A stretch of 64,000 bases of DNA from Corinectria fuckeliana (GCA_019137255.1 WPDH01000255.1:49504-113503), one strand, 5' to 3'; shown: positions 47,701-61,871, counted from the first letter of the stretch. Notes: generated by a model not told the origin, from the letters alone. Numbers and translations: made by a program.

Positions 47701-49320
47701 TTGCGGCGGAACTACGAGACTCCAGAAACGACGGCTACATCCATCCAACGTCCCCGCTACGGTTATACTGGACTACTCTACTTGGAGAAGGCATCGACGT
47801 CGCGCCCAGCAACTTCCCAACAAGCACCAGCCCACCGCCGACAACTGTCCGCAACTCCCCCCTACGAACGAACAGACGCGCCGCTTGTAGGCTTGCAAGC
47901 TATCCTTTCATACGAGTCAAACATACTGTCGGATGAAGCGGTTCGAGGTGGAGCTGATAGGGAAGGAGAGACCAGATGTGGAAAGGGGGACAGGGATACG
48001 GTTGAAGGGATACGATTGACTGGAGGAGTTGGCATGGGCTGCTTGGAAGGGGGTATCTTGCAGAATACTTCGAGAGCTTGGGGGAGTCTCGTAATCTAGA
48101 CCGGCGTATTAAATCACTCGTACACTGACTACCTATATCTCCTGCGACCTGATTCGTCGACAGTTCCAGGGGATCCCCTGAATTGACTAGGACGACCAGC
48201 TGATGGCAGCTTCATAAACCACCGCCTAGTACCGGGCAACACGACTGCACTCTAACTAGACATCGCTAGAGCACCGATGAAGGATATTATTGCACACAGA
48301 ACTACCGTTATTGACATCGGCTGCAGCTTCATCCGGCACCTCGGAACCGGAGACGCCAAAGTGCTCCCACGCTATCCGACCGTGTCCGACTGAAGCCTCG
48401 ATTCGCGCTCATCCAGAGCCGCAGTCAGCTTTCCATTCCCCTTGTAGTGCGCCAGATGAGAATGCCGAGCCACCTCCAAGTTGTGACATGGAGAAACAAA
48501 CCCAGGACTAGTTTCGACCAGACAGGACACCCGGGCCGCGGAACTCGTCGATAACAATGTAAAGCAGTGGTTATTTCGTTCGTTCGTCGAGGACATCAAT
48601 CCTGTGCTAGCTGGGCCAGTGCTGTACTTGTGTTTGCCGTTCGAGGCCGATGTCCTGCGGCTGGTGGGTGGGTAGCGGGACTCGTATCGGGGGAGGATGC
48701 AGCGGTCGGATCGAGGCCAGAGAAGCTTCTAGGTTGGGTCGGGCTGCGAGGCGGTCGATCGGTGAACCATGGAAGCGCTGAAGTGCGCTGGCATGTCCTG
48801 GAGAACTGTGTGTGATGAGCTTGTCAGTGTACTCTGGGGTATGCTCCATGGGACGTACAAGGGAGGAGGGCGGCGAGCAACAAGCAAGTAGCTGACTATT
48901 GCCGAGGACCGAGAAGAGCAACGGGATGCGTAGTGCGAGAACCGGATCATTGTCCTAGCAGGCTCCCTGCGACCAGCTCTCCGACATGGAGTAATCCACA
49001 GTCAGTCACAACTGGAGGGTCTGTTGATCTGTCAGGGCATAACAACGCAACGCAACGCACAGACAGCCACTTCTGCAACTACCCGTCCAGTCGAGCCACA
49101 TTCGCACTCGCTTCTACATTGTTGATGTCCGGTGGCCGCAGTGGCAAACGAGTAACGATGGCGGTAGGAGTGGTTAATGCGTACGCTATGCACCAGCTTT
49201 GGTCCTGGAAGCGCATCAAGAATGTATATACTCGGGCTGCAGGCCAAGGCTTCTTGCTATATTATTAGTTTTAACACAGTCCTAGTGCTCTAATACCCTG
49301 ATACCTATTTTGTTAATCCC
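47701..49320. other. intergenic
   Basis: No supported gene. Frames near 48.3-49.2 kb on both strands are short, overlapping and of odd composition. Confidence 0.4.
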
Positions 49321-49368
49321 CTACTGCCCTACTGCCCTACTGCCCTACTGCCTTATTGCCCTACTGCC
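49321..49368 (+). repeat. 8-bp tandem repeat CTACTGCC x6
   Basis: Six consecutive copies of CTACTGCC, the fifth altered to TTATTGCC by two C-to-T changes. Degenerate relatives of the unit continue on both sides and recur near 49.85-49.90 kb. Confidence 0.9.
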
Positions 49369-50480
49369 CTGACTCTCTAACATAACGCTCTAATGCCTTT
49401 ATAGCCTACAAAAACAGCACAGGCAAGCCTGAGGGTCTAGTCACGTGTACCTAGTCTGTGTGTGTGTGTGATGTGCTGCAAAAGTAGACTAATTGTCAGA
49501 GCAACCATCACTCAGGGTTAACCGCCAAGCAAGCCTCACAAAATTTCATAGTAAGCTACAGTGGAAATCTGATGGCGCCCACTCAGTCCATCTTGACATC
49601 CGGGACGCTCTCAACACTTCGTTCGGTTACCCTGTCTAGGAAGAACAAGGGATCGAGACCTTGGTGGATTGATCGAGAAGGCTACCTAGGATTGGAAAGC
49701 TAGGACAGGTGTAGGGCTATTCGTGGGTGGTTTATGGACCTAGGCCGAAGAGGAGTCACTTGTGCGAGAATGGTGTGTGCGAGGAAAATGAAGAAATAAA
49801 TTCCAGGACGTACTTGATATAATCCCTCATCAGGTCTGAACCCTGACACTAGAACACTCTAACGCCTTAATGTCCTGACTCCCTCAATGACCCAAATGCT
49901 CTGCCGTTATTGGTAGCGAGACCAAGTTCAAAATGGCCGGTTTCTGACATGATAGAAGATCAACCGGGCTGCGCGGTACTTGGCAGCTGGCGTATCAGCA
50001 CTGCGGAGTCGCGGACGCAGGCATCAAACCGTCAGCGAAAGACGAGTGAGTGAACTCGGGGCGTGGTTGAAACCTCGCGGGGGAGAGCCAAGTACCCGGA
50101 AAGTGAGTTGACTTTGCCATCACGAATCCTGTCAGAGCAAGTGGGCGGAAGAACTTAGACTAAGCACGTCGCCGAGTGACTCAGCCATGATGCGAGGTCC
50201 AGCAAGCAAGCCACACGTCAACGATGCTGCGACCGCTATCAATATATATTAAATCATTCTTCTATAAATTGGGTTACTTATTCTATGCTACTGGGTATAG
50301 TACCTTGTTGGGTTTTTTTATTGTGTATTATTTACTGTATTGCTTCTGTTAAAGGGTGGCGTGAGGCTACAACCTAGTGCCTTCAGTCAGGCTGAAAAAA
50401 TCGGGTCACGTGTCTAGTATCACCTCAGATCACGTGCCTCCGCTGGTTCTCCCTCCCTCCCCACTTCTCTCTTAACTATT
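49369..50480. other. intergenic border of the AT-rich block
   Basis: Includes a short (TG)n run near 49458-49470 and no gene. Composition drops sharply after about 50.48 kb. Confidence 0.5.
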
Positions 50481-51440
50481 ATTTATTCACAGTTAGAAAA
50501 AACTTTCTATAATAGTAAGAACAAATTTTTAAAATAACAGCTATAAACAGCACCTTATACACCTCTCTAACAGGTTAATTAAATAGCCTACAGTCTATTA
50601 TATTACCTAGTGTGATCTTAGATAAGTATAGTAACCTTATAGCCCTAAGAGGTAGTATAGCCTGCTAAATTCTATAAGTATACTATATAACTTAGTAAAT
50701 ATCTTAAGAAGGCTCTCTTATATATTAAATATATAAAAGACTAACTTATTTCTTATAGCTTAGCTAAAGTTATAACTATAAGTATATTATCTCTTATTAA
50801 TAAGATTTATAATATTCTAAACCTTAGTACTATATATAGCACACTATAAATAGTAAGAACTAAATTAAAGATTATAGTAAAAAGTATAATATAAGCTCTT
50901 AATAATATTAAGATAAAACTTAAATAGGTAGTAAACACAGGCTAATAGATATTAAAAGAAATATATAAGAGCTATAAAGTATAAAATAAGATAAAGGTAA
51001 CAACTAGAGAATTAACTAATATTAGTAAAACAGTTATAATAATATAATAACCTTAGTATTAAGATAGTTATAACTTCTAATATAAAGGTACTATAATAGT
51101 TTACTAAGAACTAAAAGCACTAGGTTAGTAATAAAGCTACTATTTATATCCTAATATATAAAGTTTTAGTATATAGTATTTATACTAGTTTAATAGATAT
51201 AAGCTAATTTAAGAATACTAAAAATAATATTCTTTAGAAAAATAAACTGTTTATCTTAAGTGCTAAAATAAAATATATTAGCTAGCTTATAAGAATATTT
51301 ATAGTAAAAACTGCTTTCTTAATTATTATTAAGTTTATAAGACCTTAAGATACTAATAAGATTATAAATAAGAGTTTAATTTAGTAAGAGAAAGTCTTTT
51401 AGTATAAGCTGTATAATAAGTTATACTAACTAAGATAATA
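50481..51440. repeat. AT-rich RIP-degraded repeat DNA
   Basis: CpG and CpA are nearly absent by eye, and TAA/TAG words occur in every frame. This is what RIP leaves of multicopy DNA. No family could be recognised here. Confidence 0.7.
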
Positions 51441-52165
51441 ATTTATTTATTTATTTATACTTTATAGACCTAGAAGGTAGATAATACTTTTATTTTATAT
51501 AAATATAAGAAAAACTATAAAATTAAATAAAAACTTATATTCTTTATATAGCAGACCTAGGTTAAGCCTCTTATACTATTACTATATATAAGTAAATAGT
51601 TCTTTTACTAGGACTAGAGTTATCTTATTTCCTAGAGGGCTAAGAAAAAAAAAGGTTAAAAAGAGAGAAAAAGAGAAAGAGAAAAGAAAAAAGAGAAATA
51701 AAAAGGAAAAAAGAGGTAAAAAAGAGAAAAATAGTTAACTAAATGTTAAGCATCTAGTCTATTATAAGAGTAGAGCAGTTAAGTGTTAAGATTATACTAG
51801 CTAAGTGAGTTTAGGTTGCTTTATAGTTATAGCTAAGAGCTTAGAATTTTAAGTGGGCAGAACTAGCTGTTAGTAGGTTAGCTAGCTGTTAGTAAGTTAG
51901 CTAGTAGTATAGTTATTAGTAGCTAAAAGCTAGCATAAACTTAACACTTAATAGCTGTTAGCAGCTATTAGCAGCTGTATAGATCTTTATTGTTTATTAT
52001 TTAGTCTCTTAGACTATAATATCTTCCTTTTTTTCTTCTTTTTTTAACACCTTTATAAGTAGCTTCCCCTCTAGGCTTTTTATTAGGCCTGTATTAGCTT
52101 TAGGTCTTAAATATATTACTAATATATATTCTTTTTAGGATTTATTAACATATTTATTTCCTAAC
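51441..52165 (+). repeat. left arm of large inverted repeat
   Basis: The arm matches the reverse complement of 62345-63062. A 67-base block around 51529-51600, for example, differs from its mate almost only by C/T and G/A transitions. The purine-rich tract at about 51645-51735 mirrors the pyrimidine-rich tract at about 62785-62862. Boundaries are approximate. Confidence 0.75.
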
Positions 52166-52234
52166 TACTAGCACTATAGCTTTATTATAGTCTTATTATT
52201 ATAGTAGCTAACTTTATACAGCTGAGGATAATAA

Positions 52235-52235
52235 C

Positions 52236-52289
<54 letters not shown>

Positions 52290-52290
52290 G
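52235..52290 (+). repeat. (AAT)n microsatellite
   Basis: An uninterrupted run of about 17 AAT/ATA units between the inverted arm and the left LTR. Confidence 0.9.
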
Positions 52291-52863
52291 ATAATAAACC
52301 TAGTAAGGTAATAATTTAATTACTAAGAATATAACTATATAGAAACCTAGTGTAAGATAATAATAAGATATAGCTATTATACTTAAGAATATATATCTTA
52401 TAAATACCTTATTAAGTCTAATAAGAGTATATCTAGAAAGTATACTAACTGTAAAAGTAAATATAAGATATAAAGTAATTAATATATAACTAGAAAGAAG
52501 AAGATAGCTAAGATAAAAGCTACTTATACTATATATCTTAGGTACTACCTAGTGTTATAAAGTAATATAGTAATTAGCTAGGTAACTCTAACTATAAAAA
52601 CTTAGTAGAAACTAATTAGAAGAAGTATTTAAAAGAGAGTACTATTACTTACACTTAGTAATACTTAGCAGAATTAGTAAGAAAAAAGTAAGTTACTAAT
52701 AAAAAGAGGGTAAAAAAAAGCTAACTCTAAAAGTAAAATAACTCTCCTAAATAATATAAAAAATAAGATTACTATTAATATAAGCAGTTAATAGCCTTAA
52801 AAGATTATTATACTATCTAGAAGATTATTAAAAGCTTTTAATATAAACTTAATATAACTATAT

Positions 52864-53247
52864 TGTTACAGAATGAGCTAGACAGAGAGCTGTTGCCATC
52901 TGGCAACAGCTCAGGCTATAACCCTAGAGAGGGCTACTAGAGAGTGGCTATAACAAGAAGAGAAATCTCCTACTAATTAGGCTGAGAATTATCCCGGGAA
53001 ATCCCAGGATAGTCCTAGGGAAATCCTAGGACCTATCTGGAGATTTCCCGGGGAATACCTAAGGAGTACCCTAGGACTTTCCCTTATATAAAGGGGAAGA
53101 CTATCACTAGAATAGATAGAAGAATTATCATCTTATTATCTTACTATCTTACTCCTAAGCTTTAGGTATCTTAACTATACGAGTAGGGATTCTTCCCCTT
53201 AGTGGTATTTACTCTGTATATCCCCTGATATAGTTAATTCTATATTA
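52864..53247 (+). repeat. 5' LTR, 384 bp
   Basis: Starts TGTTACAGAATGAGC and ends CTATATTA. It holds a perfect 11-bp hairpin (52887-52912), an inverted CCCGGGAAATCC/GGAGATTTCCCGGG pair (about 52992-53053) and a TATATAAAGGGG promoter-like motif near 53092. It is less RIPped than the 3' LTR. Confidence 0.9.
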
Positions 53248-53289
53248 AATAGTAGTAATTATATTACTTATATTTACACACCTTCTAAA

Positions 53290-56200
53290 TAGCTCTTAAC
53301 TTTCATCTTAGTTAGAAACTCCTAAAAGCTTACTAAGAAATCTCTAGTTACTAGGAACTCTTCTCCTCTGAGGTAATTAACTTAATTAATAAGAAAGATA
53401 ATATATAAGTATAAGAATATCACCTCTGGGAATAATATTAGCAGTTAGGACTCGCCTATCTATTCCTTTTATGTGCCACCTTTAGACCTAACCCTAAGGA
53501 AGCAGCTAAGTCTCTTATATACCTCTTAATATAAAAGTTAAAACTATATACTAAAATTAAGAAGGTAATTATAAGGTGGTTAAAATCTGAGAAACAGGTA
53601 TACAACTAGGAAGAACTTTATTACTACCTAACTAGACAGAAATACTAATACCTATTACTACCCCTAAACGTCTTCTAACTACTTATAAGCTCCTTAGGAA
53701 TAATTAGCTTAACCCCCCCTAGGATCTTCCCTATTTTACTATAACTACCTTTTTCCACCTAGTAACTAATAGCTAACCTGGTTAATAATAATCTCGCCTA
53801 ACAGCTTTACAACTAGGATATTAAAGACAAACTAAGATCCTAATCTGCTAACCTATTAAACCTATTATAAATCCTAGCCTAATAACACTTTAGGGATGCC
53901 TTCTTTTTAACAACTAGTCTGTAGAATAAACTAGCCCCTATAGAGTTTAACTTAACCTTCTAACTAAATAAAAGTAAGAAACCTATAATAGTAGATTAAT
54001 AACCCCTAGCTTTAACAGTTAAGATACTAACAGAATTAGCCCTAAGTATAAACAATCCGCTAGAATATCTAACAGTATAGGGAACTCTTATCACTATAGA
54101 AGACTTATATAACCTTCTTAGCTAGATATAAATAAATACCACCTTAGTGCTATATATCTGGTTCTAAGTAGAAGAAGTAAGAAAGTTCTAACTAGTAGAT
54201 ACTTATAATAAATCTTTTAATAATATAAAGCTAGATAATAAGAACCTTATCTAGAGAAGCACCTTTTGCTTTATTGATTTCTTAGAATAATATGTGGTAT
54301 AAGAACTAGAATATAAAGTAGTACTAGTTTAGAATATGCTATACCTGCTTCTCAGATTAGCTCTAGACTAGTATGTTAGTAACTTAACTAATAACTAATA
54401 AGCAGCACTTTAGAATAGTTATAAGAGAATTAGTATATAGATTAATCTAATTTAGACTCGCTTTAAAACCTGACTAGAAGTTATAATAAACACTTTATAA
54501 AAAGAGAAATTTACTATTTAAGATATTACTAACTAAGTTGACTTCTAGAATTAGATATCTAGAGTTAAACATATAGTATACACCACTAGATACCTACCTA
54601 ATCACCTTGCTAACTTAGTCTTTAATAAGCTTAATATTTACCTCTAAGAAGTTATAAGCTACCTAGCTTCTTACTAGTTTATTAACAACTAGGCAGATAT
54701 AAACAAGCTTTATATGCTAAACTTTTACATCTGTGTAACAGTAGGAAGTTAGAGCTATCTCCTTAAGGGAAAGTATTACGCCCTAATAAGAAACTAAGCT
54801 AGTGTAGCCACCTAGGAACTAAGAATAACATACCTTTAAACCCTGCGTAGTGATATAGCTAGACTAACCTTATAGATAGGTAATAATAGAAGCCTCCTCT
54901 TATAGTAGAATAACTATTAGCAGGGATAAGTATATATACTCTTACTTATACCTCTAGAAGCATAGAATAATATACTAACCTGAAATTAAGTCTGGTTTAT
55001 ATCACCCCTGCTAGTAAGAAATATAATAGCTACTAAAACCCTAACTTAGAATATAGCCTTACTACTAGTCTTAGCTCTCTATCTTATAATTATATACTTA
55101 GGGCAACTTAGCAGTAGGAATATAAGCACTTAAATATTTCACATGTTTAATAATATCTAGCTAGATAAGCTTAGGGGGTATTATATTTCCTAAGAATAGG
55201 TGTAAGCCTTCTTTGCTAAAGAAGAACTATAAAATTTAGAAGAGGTAATCTATATAGTAATAGAATAATATGACACTAATATAGACAAACTATAGGATGA
55301 CCTAGAATTCTTATATACTATACTAGAGGTATATAGATTTATCTAGGAAACTATAAAAAGCTAAAATAGTACTAAGAAATTTATCCTAGATATTAGTAAC
55401 TACCGTCTAGTTTTACTATAAGACTTAGTCTATCTTACTTATAAGCCTAAGTGGATTCCCACTGTTATTAAGTGTATACTATAAGATGAGAAACTAAACT
55501 TATAACACCTCTTAAAGTATAGCTATATACAGGTATAAGTAAAAGCCACTCTGGCTAGGACTAAACAATAAGAGATTTATATAGATATAGGCATAATATA
55601 CTTAGTAGTTAGTTGTGAGATACTCTAGTTCTTCCTAGATATAACTTTTACTAGAGAATATTAAGCTAAGCTTAGTAGTATAGGCTAAAATAAGGCGGAA
55701 GAATAAGTAATATTTATAGTATACTTACTAGGCTACTAGGCAGGAGAACATATAGTAGTAAAAGTCTATATTAGAGCTTAGGTTATACTAGAACTATTAG
55801 TAGGACTACTTTTAGGCTAAGAATTTAATACTACCTACAGAGTGGATATTATTAACATCTAGCAGGAAGTGTAAATAGGTGTAGCTAACAGGCTATACCT
55901 GCCTGTCTTAGTACATATCCATATAGGACCCCGCAAATATCTAGTGAAAAGTAATATATATATTATAATCCCTCCTAAAAGCAGTAAAGTAGTATAGGTA
56001 AGTATACTAAGTGTCCTAAAGGGCTAAGACTTTCTTCTTAACCTATAAAGTTAAGATGTTATTAGAGCTATTATAAGGCAGCCTAAGGCAGTCTTTATAA
56101 TAAATAATAGGTAGAAGCTACTAATAATCTAAAAGAACTAACAACTAGGTATTCTTAAACTAGTTAAAGATAAGGACTTTATTAAAGAAGCTAACTAGGG

Positions 56201-59200
56201 CGACTTACTTACTAAACATAAAGATATAGTGCTAATAACCTACAAGCTTAAACGCTTAACCTAAGAAGCTATAACTCTAGCTGATAAGAAACCTGACTAG
56301 AAACTTAGTATAGGATTCTAGAATGCTAGTCTAGACCTAAATATTAAGCTAGGTATATCTAGAGATAAGACCCTCCTAGAAGTTAAAATAGCAGAAGAAG
56401 TGAGAATTTATAATAACTAAACCAGCTTTGTGTAATAAGTGTGAGGTCTTACACAGGAATACGCTAGCATTTAGGCTGACTAAGAGGAAATATTAGTACC
56501 TGAGTATAAGTATATAAAGGTACTCTTAGCAGATAACTAGTACTAATAGAAGCTAGGATTATAACCTTACCTGCTAAGAAAAAAGAGAAGAGACTTTCTA
56601 GATGTTATATTTAACTAACTGTATAACTAAGAATAAATAGAGTAGGTTATAGAACTAATACTATTTGTAAGCCTTATCTTTATAGTATAGTAAATAGTAG
56701 TAGGCAAAGAGAAAGGATATATAGTAGTAGACTTATAAGCCCTAAATAATATAATAATTCCTAATGCCTACCTAATACCTTTATAAGGGGATGTTCTTAG
56801 TAAACTCTAGGGGAAATAATATATTAGTATTATTAATGCCTAGTTATTTTTTCACTAGTTTTTAGTACACCTTAAACACTAAGATCGCTTTATAGTAGTT
56901 AGCCACTAAGAATTAGAGCAATCTAAGATAGCCCTAATAAGATTTAAAAACTTACTAGTATATATCTAATAGTTTATAGACTAGCTACTCTAACTATATT
57001 AGGCTTTTACTATAGTATTTATTAATAATATTATTATTTTCTCTGATAATAATATAGAACATCTAGGGTATCTTTAGATAATCTTTTAGCTGTTCTAGGA
57101 AAAGAATATTACCCTCTTAGCTAAGAAAGCCTTCTTAGGCTACCTATTAGTCTAATTACTTAGATTCTAGGTAGATAAGCTAGGCCTATTTAACACCTAG
57201 GAATAGGTAGCAGCCCTAAGAAATATTAAATTCTTAATAAATTTACTTTAACTTAAGAAATAGATTAGTATAGTTAGATAGCTATAACACTTAATCCTGA
57301 GATTTGCTAGAGCTATTAAACCACTATAGGCTAGGAAAACTAGTATACTCACAAAAGGATATAAATTAGGCGAATTAGCAATAGGTTAGGAACAAGTTAG
57401 CTATATAACCTAAGCTGAGTTCACCTTAACCCCTAAAGAGATTAATAGTTTCCGTAAGGTTATAAACAGGCTAGCAAACACTAAATCACTCTATCACTTT
57501 AACCTAGATGTAAAACTATTTATCTAGCCTGACATATTAAAAGAATAGGAAATAGAAGGTATAATATATCACCTAGACCTAAAATATACCTAGAATTAAG
57601 TTAGTAAAATCCTATCTATAGTTATACACCCTATTATATACCTTAGCTAAGCTCTATATAATACTAAGAAAAACTACTAGCTGATAGAAATAGAAATAGT
57701 ATACCTAGTCTAGATATGCTAAAAAGCCTGGATAATAATCTAGTTAATATAGAAAGATAAAGTGATTATACTTACTAACCACTCTGCTATCTGCGCTCTA
57801 GTCTGCTAGAAATCAGCGTTTACTAGCGCCCTACAGAATAATAATTATCTTACCCTGGCTTTATAATACCTTAGCTAGTACCTATTAGATATCTAATATA
57901 TCTTAGGACTAACTAATATGGTATTAGACGTGCTCTTAAGGCTTTTAGGCTAAGAAGATATATAAGATAGCACTAAGAAAGGTAAACTAGACTGCCTTTA
58001 GGAAGGGGAGGAACTAGTTGCTTACGCCTTCTACTTTATGGAAGCTAGTATGTAAACTAGTCTACACTAGAAAATTATTAACTAGTATCCTAAGAAAGCA
58101 AAATAGGTAGTAATTCTAGTATAGCTTAGCAAAAAAGATAAGATCTTAGGGCTTCTCTTCTTTTAGCAGAACAGACTTATCTACCTGTGAGAGTATAGTA
58201 AATGCTAACAGCTGTGCTTACTTATAGATATAGGCCAGAAAGTTATTTAAGATAATTATAAGTAGAACTTTCACCTAGGAGAGGTATAATCCTAGTAGGA
58301 CCTGTTAAGTTCTTTTGTAATAACTAACCTACACTAAGAAATCCAAGTAGTACAAGATAAATATAATATATATAGTAGAAACCTTACTGACTACTAGAAA
58401 CTACTAGGCTAACTAATACCTATTTAGAGCCTTCTAATCCTATTTTATATAATTATAATAGATTTTATTATAAGGTTACTAGTTGTGAAAGCTAAAAGAA
58501 TACTATAGCTAAACCTAGGAAAGTAGTTTTTTAACTGCTTACTAACTATTACCTGTAAGTAGTATTAAATATGCCTGCTTATACTAGAGAATAATTAGTA
58601 TACTGTTAAAGACTAGGTATAAGTATTATTTACGAAACTAATATGATATAACTAGGGAATCCTATATAGTATTATATCTAACTAAGATATAAAGTTTGTG
58701 TTAGACTTTTAGCAAGGTCTATAGATAGTATTTAGAACTAAGCTTCTTATGTTAACAGTATAGTATTTATAAACTAATAGAGCTATAAAAAGATGGAATT
58801 AGGTGGTAGAAGTAGCCCTCTGATATTTTACTAGTGACTTTTTAGGCTAGCTCTAAGTCCTAGCTTTTATCCCTCTTTAGTTTAGCCTAAACAACTTATA
58901 TTTATTAGCTATTAACATATCGCTAAGTAAGCTAGTTACTAGGTAGTGCTTAAATAATAGGCTATAATAGCTAGGAGATAAATCTAACACCTTTAATTAG
59001 GATATCCTCTATAATAAAGCTAAACTCGCCCTAGCCTTTATGTAAGCAGCTATAAAATACTAGTATAACTAGAAATACTAGCTAGTAAAATATAAACTAG
59101 GGGACTAGGTCTAGTTAGAACTTTATAAGAAAGGATATATAGTAGTAGATAACTATATAGAAAAACTAAAAGAGAAAAGAACTAGACTATATAAGATTCT

Positions 59201-59575
59201 TAAACAGGTAGGAAACCTAGTATATAGACTTAAAATAAAAGACAATCTTAATATCTACCTAGTGATATTAGTCACTTAACTTAAGCTAGTAGACAAACTG
59301 ATTAGATAACTAGGAGCTATCCTGATAGAAGACTATAAGGTAGGAAACTAGAGGGATAAGTATAAATACTAGGAAGTTAATTAAGTAATTAGATTGTGAA
59401 TATAAAAGCAAGAAAAAGGAAAACTAAAGACTAAGTATCTTATTATATGGAAAGGATAGCTAAGTAACTACAACCTCTAGCTAGAAGAAGATACTATTAA
59501 AAGTAATAAGCTTATTATAGAATACTAGGTAAGAGAGTAATATAAAGCAGAACTTACTAAGGAATAAAAATGTAA
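53290..59575 (+). pseudogene. gag-pol remnant with RT, integrase and chromodomain-like end
   Basis: One frame can be followed from reverse transcriptase to the C-terminus without indels. RT begins with VVDL-ALNN (56724); its catalytic box reads F-I-N-N (57018-57029), where an active enzyme needs two Asp. An integrase-type stretch resembling the Gypsy STAYHPQTNG motif is at about 58752-58785, and YLIIWKG (59435-59456) recalls the chromodomain core used for heterochromatin targeting. All four are in the same reading frame; the stops I noted in it are TAG or TAA. The region before 56.6 kb should hold gag and protease but I could not identify their motifs. Confidence 0.8.
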
Positions 59576-60239
59576 GTATAGTAAGCTATAGCTAGTCATA
59601 TAAGTAATAACCATACTAGTTAAAAAACAAACTGAGGATAATATAGCGGACTAGATGTATAATACTACTAAGGCCTTATATTAAAAGCGTAGAAGACTAA
59701 GAAAGAATCTTATGCTATAAAATACTATAGTATTAAGAGTGCTAGCTAGAGAGAGTCTTATTTGGGGAAATCCTAAGCTATAGTAGTAGATTGCTTAGGG
59801 TAATAGCTTAGCATATTTACTACTATCTTACTAAGAATACTACTAATAGCTGCTACTAGCTGATAATAGGATATGTAAGTAAGAAATTAATACCTTATGA
59901 CTTAACATGCTATTTTCTTTTATTATTATTTTCTTTTATATATTACTATTTTTACTTCTTAGAGGAGAAGGCTATAATCTTACACTATTAACACACAGGA
60001 AATACCCTGTAATACTAAATAAGAAGAATAAGTACTGTTCTAAGTTCTCTTATTAAGTAATATATTTCTGTCTAAAGACTAAGAGCTTTACTAGCTATTT
60101 AAGAACTAGCTCACCTGATATCCCTCTTGCCTTTAGTATAAAGGGTATTACTAAGCTATATAGCTATATAGTAACAAATATGACCTTAGAGCGGCTAAAA
60201 GCTCTAACTAATACTGTATTTAGATTAAGACCTTCCTGT

Positions 60240-61860
60240 AACACTATAGATATTTCCGCTAGCTTATATAAGCTGAAGGCTATAACTCTAACACTAGGTT
60301 TATAGACTGACAGAACTGGATGTACTACTATAATAACCTAAACTATGATTAGTATGAAACCCTAAACGAAGCCGCGAGTGAAGTTATAAGCGAAGTAGTG
60401 AGTGAGGTAGCTAGTGAACTAAGTATGCTACCACGAGAAATGTTATAATAGATATAAGGATAGAACGGGCAGTACTAGGGTGGCAGCCTTTCCCTAGCGG
60501 GAAATACTTACGCTTCTGCTATAAGCTTTAATAATATAACCAGACTAATATAAACTAATATCTATAAGCTGACTATGTTTATTATCAGAAAAATTAAGGT
60601 CTCTATAATTCTCACTAAAATACTTAAGCAAATTACTAAGGTAACCTCTTAGTAGTTGCCTGCCCTAATTAATAGAGCCTAGAAAGCTCTTAATAAGATT
60701 AGAGGATTAGTAGATAGCTATGCTTATATTAACCTAGCATGCTAGCTTTAGCCTGATGTGTAACAGGAAATTAACACTCCTATTAGCTTATCACTTAAAC
60801 ATGCCTGCTTTACTAACCCTATCTTAGGCATCCTAACCTGCGAACTAAAGTGTTAGCTCTTTATAATAGTCTTATTAGGGACTATAACCTCTTAAGGAAA
60901 TTATAATAAAGATCTATTTATATTATAAAATATTATTACCCCTGCTAAATAAAGTGCTACTAACATACTTTTAGCGGCTATTAATAATAGTATAGCTATA
61001 ACTTTACGATAAGTAATAGTGAGTATATAACTTAAGACTACCACCCTGCGAAATAACATACCTATTATCCTAGAAGCTATAGTTTAGCGAGAAGGAGAAA
61101 CTATACTAGTATAGTATGTCTAGGCAGCTAACTAAGCTATCTAGTTTCTTAATATTAATATAGCTAAATATTTCGCTAAATACTATTAGGTTTACTATAA
61201 AATAACACAGTTAGACTACTCTCTATAATAAATAGTATAAATAGCGGGGATATCCCTAGAACTAGTAATCCGCCTTAATAACATACTATAGGTAATTAGC
61301 TTTCTAGATAATAATATAACTAAGCTGGCTAAGCGAATAGCATAATAGGAGTTCTTTTCCCACCTAGAGACTACTACTAAAGTAATTAAGATAGCACTAT
61401 AGTTTTATAAGAAAGGCAAGTAGAATATAGCTAGGAGACTTATGCTTATTACCCCCGCTAGCACTAAGCAGAACATATAGGTTATTAGCCTTCTAATAGC
61501 GCTCTATACTACTAAGGCCGGGAAATACTAACTCTACTGACCTGCCCCTGCTAATACTAAGAAGTATAATATACCCCTAGTGGCTATAGATTTAGAGAAG
61601 CTTATTAGGGAGGAATATAAGGGTATTACTAATAATATGTATAAGAAGTTTCTGATAAACTAAATAGGCGAAGAAAGGATAACAGATAAGAGGCCTAGCA
61701 GGGTTAGGGTATTTCCCTAATATATAATAGTAAATATAGGGTAAGCACCCCTAGATTAAGAAAATTATATGTATAACTATTAATAAAACTCCTACTAGTG
61801 TGGGAAACAGCCTAGCTGTAATTAATATAAACACACTAAGAATAGTATGCTTTTCTTTTA
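60240..61860 (+). pseudogene. coding-like 3' frame after integrase, unidentified
   Basis: In a frame different from pol, about 540 codons from roughly 60.24 kb to the 3' LTR read as protein-like sequence interrupted essentially by TAA/TAG. Recognisable pieces are a Ser-Glu-Val repeat (about 60368-60420), ARRLMLITPAST and YNIPLVAIDLEKLIREEYKG near 61.4-61.6 kb. No known domain. It may be an accessory ORF or a displaced gag; the order could also reflect a nested insertion. Confidence 0.5.
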
Positions 61861-61871
61861 TTATAGGGATT

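Noticed and set aside
49321..49368. CRISPR-like array or telomeric repeat
   Set aside because: The 8-base units are directly contiguous with no spacers, and no TTAGGG repeats are present; it is a simple tandem repeat.
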